Virus record (IMG/VR): IMGVR_UViG_3300032282_003758
Span: 1 to 40,221 of that record
DNA length: 40,221 nt
Source: a virus
Reading direction: 5' to 3' (one strand)
The notes under the pieces were generated by a model. That model saw only the letters and a program-made list of their open reading frames with translations. It did not search any database and was not told the DNA's origin. The first letter of the stretch is position 1. Each line of letters opens with the position of its first letter. This document shows positions 6,078 to 14,681 of the stretch, one piece after another. Made by a program: the position numbers and the translations under genes.

Positions 6078-6786
6078 ATTGTGGCCCTGCGTCGAGGTCT
6101 GCGACCCCTCGACAAAACGCGGGATGTTCCTGATCTGGGCTGTTTTCTCGCCAGATGACCGGGTGTTCGTCGTCCGGGCCAAGCATGTGCCCGATGGCTC
6201 GTTCGACGTGATGTCCGAGGGCATCAAGTCTGAACGGACGCACCTACCCAGGCAGCCGGCCCTGGCAATCATGGACCAGCGGGGCGGCCAATTCACTTCC
6301 AACCGCGACCTAGAAAAGACGTTCTTTGACGAGTTCCACGAACGCGGTCTCCACTACGAGCCCAGCGTGGACACCCCCATGCAGAAACTCCACGACTGGC
6401 TGCGGCCGGTCTGGCGTCCAGACCTGGAACGGGCCCTGCCCAAACTCATGCTCACAGAACCCGTCGCCAACATGGCCGACGGGCCCCTTACCGCACTCGG
6501 GAGGTTCATATGGGATCCGACGCAAACGAAAGCCTGGCAGTACAAGCAGAAGTCGAAGGACTGGGTGGACTGCTTGAGGTATCTGGCGGGGTTCCCGGCG
6601 CTGACGTACCAGCGATTGCAGGGGAAAACGGACATGGAGCGGCCGGGGATAGCGGCGACCTACACCGAGCCGAGCCGCCGGCGGTTCGTCGGCGGGGACG
6701 TAGAGCAGAGGCTGCTCAACCGGGGCCTACTCCCGAATATCTCCGAGACGTACTCGGGCACCAGGCGGCGCGGCTCGGCCTTCTGA
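6064..6786 (+). CDS. Terminase large subunit, nuclease part
   Basis: 240 residues with an RNase H-like arrangement: a first acidic residue in CVEVCDPS (D14), strands GMFLIWAVFS and RVFVVRAKHV, LAIMDQRGG (D71), and SKDWVDCLRYLAGFP (D166/D169), the usual C-terminal metal-binding acidic element. This domain cuts concatemeric DNA at the start and end of packaging. It lacks an ATPase; that is the ORF at 4724. The start ATG overlaps the preceding zinc gene and has only a weak ribosome site, in keeping with coupling. The last 90 codons overlap another gene (6510-7238) in a different frame. Catalytic residues appear intact, so the split enzyme is probably functional. Confidence 0.8.
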   Translation: MTDAKLWPCVEVCDPSTKRGMFLIWAVFSPDDRVFVVRAKHVPDGSFDVMSEGIKSERTHLPRQPALAIMDQRGGQFTSNRDLEKTFFDEFHERGLHYEPSVDTPMQKLHDWLRPVWRPDLERALPKLMLTEPVANMADGPLTALGRFIWDPTQTKAWQYKQKSKDWVDCLRYLAGFPALTYQRLQGKTDMERPGIAATYTEPSRRRFVGGDVEQRLLNRGLLPNISETYSGTRRRGSAF

Positions 6787-7238
6787 TCGGCTCCTTGGAC
6801 GAACTCCTGGGGTTCGTGGGCGCGTTTATTGCGCCCGCCATCCAGGCCCAAACGGCAGCCATCGTCCAAGGCAACATGCTTCAGTTCCTGGGCGAGCGTG
6901 GCGTGTCGGTAGACCCGGATACGGGCAATATCTCGTTTTCGGAGGAGTTGCTGGAGTCCATCCGGCCGAAAGTTCCCTTGCCTCCGACTACGACGCTCTC
7001 GACCGACTTGTCCCAATTCCGCGAGCCACCGCCCGCGCCGGCACCGGAACTGGACTTGGACGTGCCGATGACTCGCAGGGAGGTGGTGGCACTTGTGCAG
7101 CGTTTGCAAAGTGGGCAAAGCCCGCCGCCGTACAGTCAAGCCCCTGCTCCGGCGTACCCTAGTTTCCGAAGCGAGGCGGTCTTGAGTGTCTTGGAAAGCC
7201 AGATCAGGGATGCTTGGAGACGACGCGGACGAGCCTAG
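6510..7238 (+). CDS. Hypothetical protein overlapping terminase nuclease and portal genes
   Basis: 242 residues from ATG 6510, which has an excellent GGGAGG site five bases upstream. The first 92 codons lie in another frame inside the terminase nuclease gene and are low in complexity. The segment from TPEYLRDVLGHQAARLGLLI on looks like an ordinary folded protein: helices with a hydrophobic stretch LLGFVGAFIAPAIQAQTAAI, then ERGVSVDPDTGNISFSEELL. A Pro-rich linker and a helical basic end follow. It overlaps the portal start by 53 bases. The lack of a later in-frame start with a ribosome site supports 6510. Role unknown; a head-assembly accessory is a guess from position. Confidence 0.6.
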   Translation: MGSDANESLAVQAEVEGLGGLLEVSGGVPGADVPAIAGENGHGAAGDSGDLHRAEPPAVRRRGRRAEAAQPGPTPEYLRDVLGHQAARLGLLIGSLDELLGFVGAFIAPAIQAQTAAIVQGNMLQFLGERGVSVDPDTGNISFSEELLESIRPKVPLPPTTTLSTDLSQFREPPPAPAPELDLDVPMTRREVVALVQRLQSGQSPPPYSQAPAPAYPSFRSEAVLSVLESQIRDAWRRRGRA

Positions 7239-9228
7239 CCTTCTTGCCGGGGAAGCCCCTGCCGTCCTGCGGCCGTTTCCGCCGTTTCCGTTCCCGCAAC
7301 TCGCGCAGCCGGGAATGGACCCCAACATGTCGGGCGTCATCGACATGGAGGGCGCGGCCAGACTGACCGACGACCAGATCGTCACCCAGGTGCTGAAGCG
7401 CCGCGACGAGTCCCGCCGGGGCCGCGAGTCCCTAGAAGGCGACTGGCGGTGGCTTGAGGCCCTCTACCGAAACCGGAATGCCGAGGCCGAAGGCAAGCAA
7501 TCCTGGCAGTCCAGCATCACGTTCCAAGAGGTATTCAACAAGATCGAGACGGCCGCGTCGCTCTTTAAGGCGGCACTCCTCGATGCGCCCGAGTGGTTCC
7601 GGTTCCAGAAACGCCTGCCTAGCGCAGACGAATCCCAGGTGCGCTTTATCCAGCGCGTCATGGAACTGGTGGTCGAGGACGCCGGGTTCATTGACGAGTA
7701 CGTGCAGGCCTTGAAAGACGCGCTTCTTCTGGGCTCCGGCTGCGTGCGCCTGTCCTGGGAGCAATGGGTCGAGACGGCACCACAACTCATCGACGTGCCG
7801 CTCTTCGATGACCCGATGCTCATGCAGTACCTGCAAGCCCAAGGGCAGCCGGTGACCCGCAAGGTCGTCTCGCCAGCGCCTCGGGTCAGGTCCGGCATCA
7901 AGGCGACGCACGTCCCGATCTGGTCCATTTACCCGGACCCTTACGCCGATCATGCCCTGTCCGGGAAGTTCATGATCGAGGAGTCGTCCATGGACGACTC
8001 GGATGTGCAGGACGGCTTTTTGTGCGGCCGGTTCCGGCCCGAGGCAAAGGGCAAACTGGGCAGTCCCGTCTTGTCGCAGTACGAACAGAGCGAACGCTAC
8101 CGGAACACGGAACTGTTCACTACCAAAGACTCGCGGCGCACTCGCCACCTGATTACCGAGTACTGGGGCGACCTGACTGACGATGACGGCAAGGTCGTCA
8201 TCAAGAACTGGCGCGTCACGGTCGGCAACGAACGCGAAATCCTGCGTATCGGCCGCAACCCGTTCTGGTCCGGGTTCTATCCGTACATCTGGACGGTGCC
8301 CGTGCGCTGGGCCGGCAGGCCCTGGGGGCGTTCGATTTCGCTTCCCGCTGCAAACAAGCAGGAGGGGTACAACAAGATCGTCAACCTGATGATCGACAAC
8401 TTCATGTACTCCGTCTTGCAGGCGTTTACCTACGACACGACGGCGGCCATGAGCGGGTCGGACATCGGCAGCATCGAGCCGGGGAAAGTCTACAAGGGCC
8501 GCGGCAGCGATTTCATCAAGCCGCTCCAGTTCAACGCGAACATCCAGCAGGGCTACCCGATCTTGAACCTGTTCTCGCAGGGCATTGATGAGGACATGCG
8601 GATCAACGAGTTTGCGGAAGGCGCACCGACCTCGCGTGGCCGCCCGACGAAGTTCGAGATCCAGCAGAAGACGGGCCGTAGTGACGCGATCATCACGAAC
8701 CTCGCCCGCGACCTAGAGCGCCACGACCTAGAGCCGGCGCTTCGGATGATGTTCGAGATGTACTGGCAGTACGGCGGCGACCTCGCGAACCCAGCCTTGA
8801 AGGAATTGGTGCAGGCGTGGGCAGGGCCGGTCGAGTTCATGTCGGACGAGATGCGTCTCAACATGCTCGCGCAGGATTTTCAGATCCAGGTAAAGGGCAT
8901 CTCGGGCGTGTTCGGCCGCGACGACCTGATCCAGAAGATGCAGCAATGCTTTCAGTTGTTGCAGTCCATCCCGGCGCCGCCGCAGACGATGGTCGCGATG
9001 GTCTACCAGATTATTCAAGCCATGGGCTTGGATCCCCAGTTCAACCTCTGGATGCCGAAGAGTCCAGAGGAATTCGTTCAGATGCAGCAACTGGCTGCAC
9101 AGAACCAGCAAATGCAGATGCAAAATGGTGGGGTGCCGCCCGCAGGCGGGCAGTCTCGGAGTGCGGGGCCCGCAGGCGGGTCATCCCCGGCACCCCCACC
9201 TCCACAGGGGCCGCCGCCCCCAGGGTGA
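7186..9228 (+). CDS. Portal protein
   Basis: 680 residues from GTG 7186 after GAGGCGG; an ATG at 7210 has no ribosome site. The protein forms the dodecameric portal vertex through which DNA is packaged and ejected. Typical podovirus portal features are seen: an N-terminal helical region (SRRGRESLEGDWRWLEALY), WQSSITFQEVFNKIETAAS, LKDALLLGSGCVRLSWEQW, an IYPDPYA segment, PAANKQEGYNKIVNLMIDNF, and SDAIITNLARDLERHDLEP. The last 100 residues are Gln/Met-rich then Gly/Pro-rich, with two CCCGCAGGCGGG repeats in the DNA. Length is in the usual range for T7/P22-like portals. Confidence 0.85.
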   Translation: MSWKARSGMLGDDADEPSLLAGEAPAVLRPFPPFPFPQLAQPGMDPNMSGVIDMEGAARLTDDQIVTQVLKRRDESRRGRESLEGDWRWLEALYRNRNAEAEGKQSWQSSITFQEVFNKIETAASLFKAALLDAPEWFRFQKRLPSADESQVRFIQRVMELVVEDAGFIDEYVQALKDALLLGSGCVRLSWEQWVETAPQLIDVPLFDDPMLMQYLQAQGQPVTRKVVSPAPRVRSGIKATHVPIWSIYPDPYADHALSGKFMIEESSMDDSDVQDGFLCGRFRPEAKGKLGSPVLSQYEQSERYRNTELFTTKDSRRTRHLITEYWGDLTDDDGKVVIKNWRVTVGNEREILRIGRNPFWSGFYPYIWTVPVRWAGRPWGRSISLPAANKQEGYNKIVNLMIDNFMYSVLQAFTYDTTAAMSGSDIGSIEPGKVYKGRGSDFIKPLQFNANIQQGYPILNLFSQGIDEDMRINEFAEGAPTSRGRPTKFEIQQKTGRSDAIITNLARDLERHDLEPALRMMFEMYWQYGGDLANPALKELVQAWAGPVEFMSDEMRLNMLAQDFQIQVKGISGVFGRDDLIQKMQQCFQLLQSIPAPPQTMVAMVYQIIQAMGLDPQFNLWMPKSPEEFVQMQQLAAQNQQMQMQNGGVPPAGGQSRSAGPAGGSSPAPPPPQGPPPPG

Positions 9229-9233
9229 CAAGC

Positions 9234-9350
9234 ATGAAGCGTATCGCCGTCATGGTCGCGTTTGCGTTTGCGGGCTGCATCGAGCCCACGGCAACGCCGA
9301 CGCCAACGCCGTCCAGCCACTACCACGTCATTCAGAGTTCGCAGCAGTAA
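9234..9350 (+). CDS. 38-residue lipoprotein
   Basis: MKRIAVMVAFAFAGCIEPTA, then Thr/Pro repeats and HYHVIQSSQQ. The N terminus has two basic residues, a hydrophobic core and a lipobox (FAGC, C15), so the mature part would be only 24 residues tethered by lipid in a membrane. AGGGTGA lies at a good distance upstream. It starts five bases after the portal stop. Rz1 outer-membrane spanins are small proline-rich lipoproteins like this, but they usually overlap an Rz gene in the lysis cassette, and this gene is far from it. A small hairpin (GCGGC AAAA GCCGC, 9353-9366) follows the stop. Confidence 0.6.
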   Translation: MKRIAVMVAFAFAGCIEPTATPTPTPSSHYHVIQSSQQ

Positions 9351-9440
9351 CCGCGGCAAAAGCCGCCTAACCGGCAGCCACGCCGCCGAAAGATGCGGAT
9401 GGAGTAGTGGCGCAAGCCCCTACAGGAAGGAGATCGGAAG

Positions 9441-9890
9441 ATGCCGAACAATCTCAAGTACAGGAACTCGGATTTCTACAACGTCGCCAATCTGGAGGCG
9501 AGCGTCGTCAAGAACTTCGCGGCGACTTTCACTACGACCGGCAACGTAGCCGCGTGGACGCCGACGACTGGCAAGAAGTTCGTCCTCAAGGGGTTTGCCA
9601 TCAACGCGGTGGTGACCACGGCGCTTGCTGGTACGGGCACTTCGCTTCACCTTGTGGACGGCACGGCAGTTGGCACCAACGGCGTCAACATTGTGTGGCC
9701 GCTTGCGGCCTTCTCTGCCACGCAGGCGGCCGGGTCGGTCCTTCGTCAGCCTACCGTCTCAATCCAGCCCTACAAGCCGGGTGGGTTCGTTGGCTCCACC
9801 GTGAGCCAGGCGCTTCGTATTGTCGCCAACGCAGACATCAGCACGGGCGTCATTGCGGTGTCCGGCGTCGTCTGGGGCGACGAGGTTTGA
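9441..9890 (+). CDS. Probable virion beta-structured protein
   Basis: 149 residues (MPNNLKYRNSDFYNVANLEA...) from an ATG with a strong AGGAAGGAGA site. The sequence is rich in Thr, Val, Ala and Gly in alternating strand-like patterns (FAATFTTTGNVAAWTPTTGK and KFVLKGFAINAVVTTALAGT), like small beta-sandwich decoration or fibre-base proteins. No signal peptide, unlike its downstream neighbours. Abundant structural protein is suggested by the strong ribosome site. Family not recognised. Confidence 0.6.
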   Translation: MPNNLKYRNSDFYNVANLEASVVKNFAATFTTTGNVAAWTPTTGKKFVLKGFAINAVVTTALAGTGTSLHLVDGTAVGTNGVNIVWPLAAFSATQAAGSVLRQPTVSIQPYKPGGFVGSTVSQALRIVANADISTGVIAVSGVVWGDEV

Positions 9891-9892
9891 TC

Positions 9893-10282
9893 GTGCGGGG
9901 ACTGATCCTGGCGGCGGGGGCTTTCCTCGCCGCCTCCCCCGCGTGGGGCCAGACCGCCAACAACCCGGCCTTCATGCGAATGCAGCAGGGCGGAAGCATC
10001 GTGTCGGGCCAAGTCACCTGCTCCACCTCAACCGAGGTTTACGCAGGCAACGGGGATGCGAGGGCCATCACCGTCAGCGCGGCGGACTCCAACGGAGTGT
10101 ACGTTTGCCTAAAGACCGGCACTACGGCGACTCCCATTCCGTGTACGGCGGCTAACGCCAGCGCGTACCTCGGTACGGCGGGCCAGTCGGTCACGTTCGA
10201 CCGCAGCGTAAAGGGTGTGTCCGTGTATTGCCTCAAGTCCGGGGGCACCAATGCGCTGGTCAACTACGCCGTCGAAAAGTAG
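9893..10282 (+). CDS. Exported cysteine-containing protein A
   Basis: 129 residues from GTG 9893, two bases after the preceding stop (a TTG at 9887 is the alternative). The N terminus MRGLILAAGAFLAASPAWG is a typical Sec signal peptide with likely cleavage before GlnThr. The mature part begins TANNPAFMRMQQGGSIVSG and has four cysteines, consistent with two disulfides in the periplasm. It is paralogous to the next gene, which has [11 protein letters not shown] at the same place. The mature protein looks all-beta. A signal peptide on a phage gene of the virion region is unexpected, because virions are assembled in the cytoplasm. Confidence 0.65.
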   Translation: MRGLILAAGAFLAASPAWGQTANNPAFMRMQQGGSIVSGQVTCSTSTEVYAGNGDARAITVSAADSNGVYVCLKTGTTATPIPCTAANASAYLGTAGQSVTFDRSVKGVSVYCLKSGGTNALVNYAVEK

Positions 10283-10673
10283 CCGCGTCCGGTTCGCCGC
10301 CCTCGCGCTCGCGCTTGTCCTGCCGGCTAGCGCATACGGGCAGGGGGCGACGAACCCGACATTCACGCGCATCCAGCAGGGTGCCACGGTCGAAGGGGCT
10401 GTGGTGACGTGCGGGACCAGTACAACGGCACTCCTCAATTGCCCGACCAGTAGCGCGTCGGCAGGTGACTACCGTGCGGTGACCTGCATAAACGACGGGT
10501 CCAATAAGGTGTTCCTCTGCCCTACGGCTGACTGCACTTGCGGCGCTTCTAGCCAGATCGTCGCTCTAGCGGCTGGTTCGGCATTCACGTTCGGGGCTAG
10601 TTCAAAGAGCCTGCGGCTGGCGTGCGTCGCGTCAGGCGGCAGCACCACGGTGCGATGTATCGCCGAAAGATAA
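10251..10673 (+). CDS. Exported cysteine-rich protein B, paralogue of A
   Basis: 140 residues from ATG 10251, overlapping the preceding gene by 32 bases; the GGGGG of CCGGGGGCACC is the nearest ribosome site. The signal peptide has an extended polar n-region, then [18 protein letters not shown] with cleavage before Gln. The mature protein starts [19 protein letters not shown], aligned with TANNPAFMRMQQGGSIVSG of the neighbour, and has eight cysteines. The even number is what one expects for disulfide-bonded exported proteins. The pair appears to have arisen by tandem duplication, followed by strong divergence. Confidence 0.65.
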   Translation: MRWSTTPSKSSRVRFAALALALVLPASAYGQGATNPTFTRIQQGATVEGAVVTCGTSTTALLNCPTSSASAGDYRAVTCINDGSNKVFLCPTADCTCGASSQIVALAAGSAFTFGASSKSLRLACVASGGSTTVRCIAER

Positions 10674-12937
10674 ACCCAGACCAGTTCTGGGCCGCGGTCA
10701 TCGGTATTGCCTGCATGGCGCTGGCCCTACTGCTGGTGGCAGCGGACTTGGCCTGGCCCGCCATGCTCTCGGGCTACTCTGGCGCGGCCGGTTCGGGGGG
10801 CGGCGGCGGCACGGCGTCGAATTCGTTCACTACGATGAACGCCCCGTCCGGCACCGACCCCACAGCGTCCTCGTCCACCGACACGCTCAATTTCGCGGCC
10901 GGCGGCATCCTGTCGATCTCGGGCAACTCTTCCACCAACACGCTCACGTTCTCGGCCACCGAGGTGGATGGCTCCATTACGAACGAGGTCCAAAACCTTT
11001 TTGAGACGTTTATCGTGCCAAGCGGCACGAACCCGGTAGCCGACACCGCGACCGACTCGCTCACGTTGAGCGGCACGGCCCCGGTGACCATCGCCGGCAC
11101 GGCTTCGACCGATTCCATCGCGTTCTCCCTGGCCGACGTGACGCCCGACTGCTCCACGAACCAGTTTGTCAACGCGGTCGGGGCGAACCTCGCGCTGACT
11201 TGTGCCCAGCCCACGTTTGCTGGGTTGAGCGGCACGGCTGGCGTGGCGCAAGGCGGCACCAACATCACGGCCTACACGGCCGGCGACATCATCTACGCGA
11301 GCGGTTCGACCGCCTTGTCGCTTCTCGCAAAGCCCGCCAGCGGCACCAAGTACCTATTGGGCGGCACCACGCCGTCCTGGTCTGCGGTGGACATGGCAAA
11401 CGGCGTAAGCGGTATCCTTGGGACTGCCAACGGCGGGACGGGGACTTCGACCGGAAACGCGCCTACGGCCACGGCACTCGCCACGACGCCTGCCGCTTGC
11501 CTTGCGAACCGCTACGCCACCTCCATCGCGGCCAATGGCGACCTCACCTGCGCCCAAGTGTCGCTCTCGTCCGGTGTCACCGGCACGCTTCCGCTTGCCA
11601 ACATCACGGATGACTCCACCGCCTCTCTGTGCCTGATCTCTGGCGGCACGGGGGGCGACCCGACGTGGGGCTCATGTTCTAGCGGAACCAGCGGTCTGAC
11701 CGGAATCTCGGCCGACTCGGGTGGCAACGCAACCGGCCCGACCGTCACCATTTCCGGCACCTCGCCGCTCTCGACCTCCCGGTCCACGAACACGGTGAGC
11801 ATCGCCCTGGGCACGGTCGGCGTCGCCAAGGGCGGCACGGGGCTAACGACGTTCGCGCAGGGCGCCATCCCGTATGCCAGCGCCTTGGACACGATTTCGG
11901 GCTTGGCAAAAGACGCCAACGCCACGCGCTACCTGTCGAATACCGGCACCAGCAACAACCCGGCGTGGGCGCAGGTCAACCTTGCCAACGGCGTCACGGG
12001 CAACCTGCCGGTCGGTAATCTGAACAGCGGCACCAGCGCCTCGGCCACCACGTTCTGGCGCGGCGATGCAACGTGGGCCGTGCCGGCGGGCGCCAGCCTG
12101 ATCGACGTGCAGCGGTACACGTCCGGCAGCAACACTTGGACTGAGCCGGCTAACGCCAAGGTTGTTCATGTCTGGTGCATCGGCGGTGGTGGCGGCGGAG
12201 GAGCCGGATTCAAGGGATCCAGCGCATCTGCCGGTGGCGGTGGCGGCGGTGGGTCGGGCGGTATCGCTGAAGCATGGTTTGCCGCTGCCGATCTTACCTC
12301 TACCGTGACCGTCACGATTGGCGCGTCGGTGGCTAGCGTGGCCGGATCGTCTACTGGTGGTGCCGCTGCAAATGCTGGCACCAACGGCAACGACACTACG
12401 TTTGGCAGTTATTTAACGGCGGCCGGTGGTGGCGGTGGTGGTGCAGGAACGGCGGCTGGTGGAAATTCTGGGATTGCTGCTACCGGCAGGCCGTGGGCAG
12501 GCCGAGGTGGCGGTATCGGAAGTACGGCAGCAGGCGTCGTACCGCCTACTTGTTTCACGGGAAGCGGGGCCAATACAAATGCTTACGGCATCGGCCCCGG
12601 CGGCGGCGGCGGTGGCGGACATTCGACAAACGTCTACGCCGGATCCGATGGAGGAACGGCGTGTTCGTACAATGTGGCCGGCGGTAGCGGTGGCGCTACT
12701 TCTGGTGCGGCTGGCACCGCTGGAACCTCTGCCGCTGCCAACACAATGGCCGGCGGCGGCGGTGGTGGCGGTGGCGCCGGTGCTCCCGCTGCGACAAACG
12801 GTGGAGCCGGAGGTGCGGGTGGTGCCCCCGGAGGTGGCGGGGGTGGTGGCGGTGGATGTGTTTCCGGCGGAGCCTGCACCAGCGGAGCCGGCGGCGCCGG
12901 GGCTGCGGGCGCCTGTTTTGTCGCGAGTTTCGGATGA
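10655..12937 (+). CDS. Membrane-anchored fibre-like protein with polyglycine domain
   Basis: About 760 residues from ATG 10655, which overlaps the previous stop; a GTG at 10622 would add 11 residues. Residues 12-36 ([20 protein letters not shown]...) form one transmembrane helix. The body is a Ser/Thr/Gly-rich beta structure with repeats known from phage tail fibres: [20 protein letters not shown] and [20 protein letters not shown], followed by KYLLGG or RYLSNTGTS and then [13 protein letters not shown]-like lines. From about residue 490 ([20 protein letters not shown]) it becomes a polyglycine domain like the receptor-contacting glycine-rich adhesins of fibre tips. A membrane anchor on such a fibre is odd. 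Confidence 0.75.
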   Translation: MYRRKINPDQFWAAVIGIACMALALLLVAADLAWPAMLSGYSGAAGSGGGGGTASNSFTTMNAPSGTDPTASSSTDTLNFAAGGILSISGNSSTNTLTFSATEVDGSITNEVQNLFETFIVPSGTNPVADTATDSLTLSGTAPVTIAGTASTDSIAFSLADVTPDCSTNQFVNAVGANLALTCAQPTFAGLSGTAGVAQGGTNITAYTAGDIIYASGSTALSLLAKPASGTKYLLGGTTPSWSAVDMANGVSGILGTANGGTGTSTGNAPTATALATTPAACLANRYATSIAANGDLTCAQVSLSSGVTGTLPLANITDDSTASLCLISGGTGGDPTWGSCSSGTSGLTGISADSGGNATGPTVTISGTSPLSTSRSTNTVSIALGTVGVAKGGTGLTTFAQGAIPYASALDTISGLAKDANATRYLSNTGTSNNPAWAQVNLANGVTGNLPVGNLNSGTSASATTFWRGDATWAVPAGASLIDVQRYTSGSNTWTEPANAKVVHVWCIGGGGGGGAGFKGSSASAGGGGGGGSGGIAEAWFAAADLTSTVTVTIGASVASVAGSSTGGAAANAGTNGNDTTFGSYLTAAGGGGGGAGTAAGGNSGIAATGRPWAGRGGGIGSTAAGVVPPTCFTGSGANTNAYGIGPGGGGGGGHSTNVYAGSDGGTACSYNVAGGSGGATSGAAGTAGTSAAANTMAGGGGGGGGAGAPAATNGGAGGAGGAPGGGGGGGGGCVSGGACTSGAGGAGAAGACFVASFG

Positions 12938-13332
12938 AGTGGTTCGTGGCCCTGATAGTCGCCGCAGCCGTCAGCCCGGCATTTGCCGCCCGGTTCGCCA
13001 TCGTGAAGCCGTCCGGCGTCGTCCAGACGGTCGTCGAGGCCAACGACGCGGCGTCCGTACTTGCACCGCCAGACCATCAGGTCGTGCCCGTGCCGGATGG
13101 AGCCCCGGCCTCGTCGGGCGCTACCTACTCGGGCGGCGTGTTCACGGCGAGACAGCCGCTGACCAGCGAGATCATCGAGCGCCGGTTGGACGCTGCCATC
13201 GACGCGAACGCCTCCTATTTGGCGCTGAACCCGCCGACGCAGGCGCAGGCGCTGGCTCAGATCAACGCGCTGACCCGGCAGGTGAACGGCCTGCTGCGGC
13301 TCCAGCGCAACCGCCTGGACGCGGTTGAATGA
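12934..13332 (+). CDS. Exported fibre-accessory protein
   Basis: 132 residues from ATG 12934, overlapping the fibre stop as [22 protein letters not shown] is a Sec signal peptide with an AFA cleavage site. The mature part contains [20 protein letters not shown] and ends with a helix, [20 protein letters not shown] then [13 protein letters not shown]. That type of C-terminal helix ([25 protein letters not shown]) is common in short proteins encoded beside phage fibres. It may serve as a chaperone or cap for the fibre just upstream, in the same compartment. Confidence 0.6.
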   Translation: MKWFVALIVAAAVSPAFAARFAIVKPSGVVQTVVEANDAASVLAPPDHQVVPVPDGAPASSGATYSGGVFTARQPLTSEIIERRLDAAIDANASYLALNPPTQAQALAQINALTRQVNGLLRLQRNRLDAVE

Positions 13333-13380
13333 TCGCACCCCCTTGCGGGGTGGTGCGTACTTGTTCACACCCCAGCGTCG

Positions 13381-13914
13381 ATGCCTAGGGCAGCCACGCT
13401 CAAGGACTTTTTAGAAGCCGAGGAAGCGGCAAAGCAGGCCGCTCGCAACCTTCCCACCGACTGGCGGGACGGGGTTACGAAGTACCTCAAGCGCACGGAG
13501 GAGAACCTCTCCCTCCAACTGCACCGGGCAGCCGAGCATGACTACGACGGCATTTGCCGCCGTATCCAGGCCATCCGCGGCATCTGCAAACTGATCGCCG
13601 ACGCCAAGCCCGACGTTCCTGGGTCCAAGTACTCGGTGACCGGCACCTCGGTGAACCAGGACGCAGAGATCTTGTTGGCCCAGATCGTCACGCCTCCCGG
13701 GTGGGAGGACAGCATTGGGGCGCTGCTACGGCAGGCAGCAGACGCCTCAAGGGAAGCCGGGATCACCGCTGGTCCCGGCGAGGACCGCCGGCTGCATTTC
13801 GCCAAGGTCCAAGAACTTGATGCCTGCCTGGCATGGCTGCGGGAGGTCAGTACCCGCGGCCAGATTGCGCTGGAAACCCAGCGCCACGCGGCCTTGAAGG
13901 CCGTGGGGAGATAG
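13381..13914 (+). CDS. Hypothetical helical protein upstream of scaffold
   Basis: 177 residues, mostly helical and charged (TLKDFLEAEEAAKQAARNLP, HDYDGICRRIQAIRGICKLI, RLHFAKVQELDACLAWLREV). The 48 bases before it contain a weak hairpin (CACCCC..GGGGTG, 13336-13351) and no clear ribosome site. The gene ends two bases before the scaffold ATG. Position between the exported block and the scaffold suggests a head-assembly role, but no family is recognised. It appears intact. Confidence 0.6.
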   Translation: MPRAATLKDFLEAEEAAKQAARNLPTDWRDGVTKYLKRTEENLSLQLHRAAEHDYDGICRRIQAIRGICKLIADAKPDVPGSKYSVTGTSVNQDAEILLAQIVTPPGWEDSIGALLRQAADASREAGITAGPGEDRRLHFAKVQELDACLAWLREVSTRGQIALETQRHAALKAVGR

Positions 13915-13916
13915 GC

Positions 13917-14627
13917 ATGGCAGACGAGCAGCAGACACCTACCGTAGATCCGGCTATCGCGCAGTTCGTGCAGCAGCAGGCCGCGTTCAACCAGGCAGTC
14001 GGGCAGACGCTCCAGAAGTTGGAGACGACCCTCCCGAAACTCGCCTCGGCCGCTTCGGCTCCAAAGCCCCAGCCGGTCCAGCCGGCGGACTACCAAAAGG
14101 CTAACGAGGCGGCGATCAACGAGTTCGTGAACGACCCGGTGGGGTTCTCGGGCAAGTTGATCAACATCGCCACCCAGCAGGCGCTCCAGCAGGCTCGGGC
14201 CGAGCAGGAACAGAAACTCCAAGAACTGGAGATGAGGCAGTACGCCAAGCAGGTGTACGACTCGTTCTTTAACAACCCTGCCAACCAGGACGTGGCTGGG
14301 TATCAGGAGTGGATCGCCGGCCAGATCCAGCAGATGCCGGGCGACTGGCCCGTCGAGCGGAAACTGGTCGAAGCGAGCAACCACATCCGCCAGCAATTGT
14401 CCCAGCGTGACGACTGGGTTGCGCGGCAGGTGTCCGGCAACCCGAACATGGATGCGTCTGCAGCAGGCGGGCGTCCCGCGGCCCACGGCCCCGCTCTCGA
14501 TTCCGATGGCGTGCCGATGGACGAGAACTCTCTGCACACGCTCCTTTCCAGTTCCACGCAAGAGTGGAAGGCCGCACGCCGACGTGTGGCAAACCACGAC
14601 GACTACAGACGACGTGGCGGCCGGTGA
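13917..14627 (+). CDS. Probable scaffolding protein
   Basis: 236 residues, directly upstream of the major capsid gene. It is rich in Gln, Ala and Glu and strongly helical, with a long coiled-coil-like segment (LINIATQQALQQARAEQEQK then LQELEMRQYAKQVYDSFF), a disordered Pro/Ala linker, and a basic C terminus (EWKAARRRVANHDDYRRRGG). Basic helical C termini of scaffolds bind the capsid shell. The length and place fit head scaffolds of podoviruses with N4-gp56-like capsids. The protein would be needed for prohead formation and absent from mature virions. ATG 13917 is chosen, as upstream frame lies within the previous gene. Confidence 0.65.
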   Translation: MADEQQTPTVDPAIAQFVQQQAAFNQAVGQTLQKLETTLPKLASAASAPKPQPVQPADYQKANEAAINEFVNDPVGFSGKLINIATQQALQQARAEQEQKLQELEMRQYAKQVYDSFFNNPANQDVAGYQEWIAGQIQQMPGDWPVERKLVEASNHIRQQLSQRDDWVARQVSGNPNMDASAAGGRPAAHGPALDSDGVPMDENSLHTLLSSSTQEWKAARRRVANHDDYRRRGGR

Positions 14628-14681
14628 TGGGGATCACCGCTAACATGACTCCGAATCGCGCTCCGAGGTTGACCATGTAGA

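Noticed and set aside
10727-11251. Long minus-strand ORFs opposite the fibre gene
   Set aside because: Arg/Gly-rich shadows caused by high GC at third codon positions; no ribosome sites and no coupling to neighbours.
12180-12930. GGN triplet tracts as misassembled simple repeat
   Set aside because: The reading frame is open throughout and matches polyglycine fibre-tip domains, so it is coding; exact tract lengths might still vary.
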